This document shows, one piece after another, positions 61,301 to 64,000 of a stretch of DNA of 64,000 nt (the first letter of the stretch is position 1; each line of letters starts with the position of its first letter). The notes below the pieces were generated by a model, which did not search any database, was not told the origin of the DNA, and saw nothing but the letters and a program-made list of their open reading frames with translations. The position numbers and the translations under genes were made by a program. Origin of the DNA: Oscarella lobularis (lineage: Eukaryota > Porifera > Homoscleromorpha > Homosclerophorida > Oscarellidae); NCBI RefSeq assembly GCF_947507565.1, contig NC_089182.1, positions 1,984,001 through 2,048,000 of the forward strand. The letters are read 5' to 3'.

Positions 61301-64000
61301 TACCGTTACGGCGGCACCGCGACCGACAAGCGCTCAGGTGCGAGTCGAGGGAATCGTCGTCGCCAACCTAAATCAAACGCATTCGTCGACGAACCAATGG
61401 ATGATTTCCTATCCGATTCCTCTAGTGACGGTGAAGAAGGGAGCCGACTATACTTGCGTTGTCACAATGGGTCCTCGAATCAACGTCAGTGCGCTGGCAC
61501 AACTTGCGGGTAAATATATATAATATACATAATATATATGTTTGAGTCGAGAGTGTATTTGCAGTTCGATCTGTTCTATTCGGTCAACCCCAGTCGACGT
61601 TATTGGAGAGAGGACTAACGAAGATACTGACGTGCAGTGCAACGGGTTATCCTATACCGACAATCACGTGGCAGAGAACGATAGGAGACAGGTCGACGAA
61701 CGTGAGCGCCAGCGAAGCTATTGACACGGCGTCGCGCGAAAAGACGAGCATTGTAACGCTCTTCGGCGAAAAAGTCGACCAAGGGGGAGTCTATCAGTGT
61801 CGGGCATATAACTCCGCTCCCGGAGACGCGCTTAAGATTTCCTTGTCTGCAATTGTTACAGGTAGAGAGAGAGAGTGACGGCGGAATTGCTAGCTATCTC
61901 ATAATTTCGGGGTCCGTTCCTATAGTGAAACCCTTCCTCGCAATACCTTCGTCGAGTCTCGTTGGAATACGCGGCGAGACGGCGTCGTTGGTGTGCCAGG
62001 CGGCCGGAACTCCGTTGCCGACAACCAGTTGGTCGTTTCGCGGTCAAGAGGTGCGGTTCGGCGTTCACGAGACGTACGCAACCGCAACGATCAGTACGCT
62101 TAATCGGACGGCCGTCGACGCGATGAAGGACGGCGGTGTTTACGAGTGTCGCGGGCAAAACAGCATCGGAAATGCGGAGCCAATCAGCATCACGCTAAAA
62201 TGTAGATTGCAAAAGTATCTGTGTTTTCTATTTGCATACGTACAGGTATTGCTTTAGTTTATCCGCACGTTGCTGTTGGACCTGAGAGCCAGGAGGTGTC
62301 CTACGGGAAGAAGCTCGTTCTTACGTGCCTAGTGACGGCTTATCCGGCATCTCAGTTCTCTCCCATTGCGTGGTACAAAAACAATCAATCCGTATCGTCT
62401 TCGCTTGTTGTAGATTGGATCGATCCGGAGAACGACACCTTTATCAGAAGTACGTTGACGATAAACGGCACGAACGTGAACGACGGAGGTAACTATACGT
62501 GCCTCGACAATGAATCTCCTCGTCCGGCTTCTGTCATAAGTAAACCGGTTTTTTTGCACTCTTCTTCGATGACTTCAATTTTTCTGCTGTAGTCGGAAGT
62601 CGGTTTGTATCGGATCCTCGCGGTGCAGCAGTCCTGGAAGGGACGACGGTTTCATTGACGTGCGAAATTATTGGATATCCGCCTGGCTATATTGTCTGGC
62701 AAAAATCAAATGACAGCATCGTATATGAAGACGTCTCTTTGGGCGGCAACATCAACCAAGTCGACAAGCAAATATCGCAGTCTAGACAGACTACCCTCAC
62801 GATAAAGGAAATACGGCGATCGAACGGAGGACGCTATCGGTGTCGTAGTCGAAGAATCTACTCGCGTTCAGCCGAGATGGACGTCCACTGTAACGACATT
62901 TACTTTGTTGAAATTATAGCTAATCGGCGTGTTTAGACTTGCCGTCTATTCTCGAGGATTCCGTCTTTGGAAGTCTTCTCCTCGATTCGGGATCGTCTTT
63001 CGATATGTCGTGCACTGGTGACGGAAATCCGATTCCCGCGCTCCACTTTTACAAGACGTCACTGACTCCGCCTTATCTGACGAGAAGAATTCAAAGTGAC
63101 GACGTCGATCATGAATTGTCTCTCTCTTCCGACGGCAAGACGGCGACTCTGAACGTTTCGAACGTGGTGACGGCCTATTCCGGCAATTACTTCTGCCGAG
63201 TCCTAAATCGCTACGGTCACGTTGACTCCGGCAGATTAAAAATTCAAATTAATGGTTACAGTGTAGAGAAGTGTTGTTTTCTTTGTAAAATAATGTTGTC
63301 TATATAGGTCCTCCTTCGGGAATTGATCCGGCTGTCGTGACGGCAATCGAAAAGACTACGTCGAGTGTTACGTTTAGTTGGGCGGCGCCGTATGACGGTG
63401 GCAGCGCTATTCTCAACTACACCGTCAGTTTCAAGAGGGAAGAAAGTTCGAGCAATTACACATTTCTGACTGCAGTCGATAACGCGACGTTCGTCGCAAC
63501 GATATCTCGTCTCAGAGTATTCACGACGTATTTGATTCTCATTATCCCTACAAACAAGCTCGGCGAAGCTCAGGGAACGGTACCTGCGACAGTAAAGACA
63601 GAGCCTGGAGGTACGTCATCAGTATTTTTTGTTTGCTGCGAGGCCACCTAAGGGTCTTCTAGTTCCGTTGGCTCCTCGCAATTTTACAGCCGAAGTATGG
63701 AATTCCACGTCGGTGTTTGCGCAGTGGGAACCGCCACTATCCGAAGAGAACGGTATCGTTCGGTATTATCGCGTCTACTACGAGCGCGTGGGGGAAAGGG
63801 TGTCGTCGCCGCCGTACCAGCAGTTTATTCGCAATAACACGTCGGTGTTCCTTTTGGAATTGGAATCGTACGTTCGGTTTATTTTACATGTGAGATCCGT
63901 GAACGAATGGGAAGATGGTACGCAGTTGGAGGGGCCCCCAAGCGGTAATCAAACAGTGACTACATTTGAGGACGGTAAAGTGGCGATCTACTTGCTTTCT
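58354..64000 (+). CDS. RPTP-E: probable receptor tyrosine phosphatase ectodomain (3 fucolectin-like, 9 Ig, at least 2 FN3; 3' partial)
   Basis: ATG 58354 opens a signal peptide (MWSRILRVALFLIFFFASRA). Fucolectin/F5_8-type modules are at 58626-59138 (NPWWRMDLG), about 59190-59620 (SISLCKFQV) and about 59685-60155 (NTWWRTEF, SLCEVRFYDC). Nine Ig follow, one per exon: about 60195-60470, 60545-60825, 60885-61158, 61233-61508, 61565-61860, 61925-62202, 62250-62540, 62593-62900 and 62937-63250. Two FN3 come next (63308-63610, 63662-63975), and the gene leaves the window. No phosphatase domain is visible, so RPTP is inferred from the matching ectodomain of RPTP-D. Module order equals RPTP-D except for one missing Ig (the third of D). 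It is oriented opposite to D, with the sialyltransferase between. Confidence 0.85.

Overview
The window reads as nuclear DNA of an early-branching animal with a very compact genome. Almost every gene is cut by canonical introns of about 45-65 bp, and neighbouring genes sit tens to hundreds of bases apart, often head-to-head or tail-to-tail. The gene content is metazoan: receptor tyrosine phosphatases (RPTPs) with Ig/FN3/TSP1 ectodomains, a GT29 sialyltransferase, ATG4, XPF, CCDC124 and OST4. My best guess is a sponge, probably a homoscleromorph (Oscarella-like). That is an inference from gene content and compactness, not something the sequence proves.

Layout. (1) 1-11169, + strand: RPTP-A, 5' end off-window (fucolectin-type, TSP1, Ig and FN3 domains, one membrane segment, two phosphatase domains). 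(2) 11199-12753: a small four-exon unidentified gene on the minus strand, a TATA/Inr core promoter on the plus strand, and a doubtful small plus-strand unit. (3) 12754-25916, a housekeeping block: thimet oligopeptidase/neurolysin (+), a doubtful small gene (+), CCDC124 (+), XPF/ERCC4 (-), adenylate kinase 3 (+), GTF3C6 (-), OST4 (+) and ATG4 (-). XPF/AK3 and GTF3C6/OST4 are head-to-head pairs with intergenic spaces of 118 and 88 bp. (4) 26173-56560: three RPTPs in tandem on the minus strand (RPTP-B, -C, -D). (5) 57166-57930 (-): a single-exon GT29 sialyltransferase-like gene. (6) 58354-64000, +: RPTP-E, with signal peptide and ectodomain, running off the right edge.

The main novelty is in the RPTP array. 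In all three RPTPs whose membrane-to-phosphatase region is complete on the minus strand (B, C, D), one exon between the basic stop-transfer sequence and the first phosphatase domain encodes an additional I-set Ig domain, which would therefore be cytoplasmic. All three copies have lost the first disulfide cysteine while keeping the second. Each copy is a symmetric phase 1-1 exon, like the extracellular Ig exons. I know of no described RPTP with this layout. RPTP-A lacks it, and RPTP-E runs off the window before the region is reached. The catalytic domains also diverge: D1 is canonical in A, B and D and carries WPE in C. The D2 domains of B, C and D are clearly degenerate, whereas D2 of A keeps a complete [10 protein letters not shown] loop.

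How the genes may work together (inference): the RPTP ectodomains start with fucolectin-type sugar-binding modules followed by fast-diverging Ig arrays, and the array encloses a sialyltransferase-like gene. A cell-surface recognition or adhesion locus that signals through tyrosine dephosphorylation fits this arrangement. The housekeeping genes look like ordinary neighbours.
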